This document shows positions 33,559 to 33,568 of a DNA stretch of 33,568 bases, one piece after another; the stretch's first letter is position 1; every line of letters begins with the position of its first letter. The notes under the pieces were generated by a model. That model was not told the origin of the DNA and searched no databases. It saw only the letters and a program-made list of their open reading frames with translations. Both the position numbers and the translations under genes were made by a program. This DNA comes from Caldisericaceae bacterium (GTDB lineage Bacteria > Caldisericota > Caldisericia > Caldisericales > Caldisericaceae), in assembly GCA_027023025.1 (NCBI GenBank), contig JALVXB010000031.1, forward strand, positions 1 to 33,568. Direction: 5' to 3'.

Positions 33559-33568
33559 GCGGAATATT

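Overview
The window is an AT-rich bacterial chromosome segment. It carries an almost complete division and cell wall (dcw) cluster, an S-layer-homology (SLH) peptide-uptake system, and a lipoprotein-processing/wall-hydrolase operon. Short intergenic gaps, many 1-11 bp gene overlaps, SLH domains and a family-typical bacterial class A RNase P RNA suggest a compact-genome anaerobe, possibly thermophilic and of the Caldiserica / Coprothermobacter / Thermotoga / deep Firmicutes kind. That assignment is a guess; no 16S rRNA is present.

Layout from left to right. A tRNA-Pro (minus) and a PatB/MalY-type PLP enzyme (plus) diverge from a promoter region at about 77-222. From 1426 to 2646 there is a 1.2 kb gene-free stretch with several degenerate inverted-repeat units. 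A minus-strand operon, lspA-rluD-smpB-amidase-murI (7671 to 2647), follows. From about 14081 down to 7767 come an SLH-domain oligopeptide-binding protein and oppBCDF, closed by a strong terminator at 7715-7747. Just upstream lie an ECF sigma factor and a single-pass membrane protein likely to be its anti-sigma factor.

From 32336 down to 15182 runs the dcw cluster: rsmH-ftsL-ftsI-murE-murF-mraY-murD-ftsW-murG-murC-murB-ddl-ftsQ-ftsA-ftsZ, plus a membrane-anchored barrel-sandwich (HlyD-like) protein. Nearly every junction overlaps by 1-11 bp, so this is almost certainly one transcript. These genes make UDP-MurNAc-pentapeptide, lipid I and lipid II, and build the septum around FtsZ/FtsA. murI (D-Glu supply) and the amidase (wall turnover) sit in the other operon. 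Upstream of rsmH, in place of mraZ, is rnpB, preceded by a coiled-coil zinc-ribbon gene and a CAT-anticodon tRNA; these three are almost contiguous.

No CRISPR array, phage or intact insertion sequence is visible. I do not see a clearly new multi-gene system. The most unusual signals are the SLH-fused binding protein beside its own ECF sigma/anti-sigma pair with a SigX/SigW-like promoter, a possible CTG-start leader ORF ahead of it, two -10 boxes placed exactly six bases before an ATG (possible leaderless transcripts of rsmH and lspA), and the degenerate repeat cluster at 1.7-2.5 kb.
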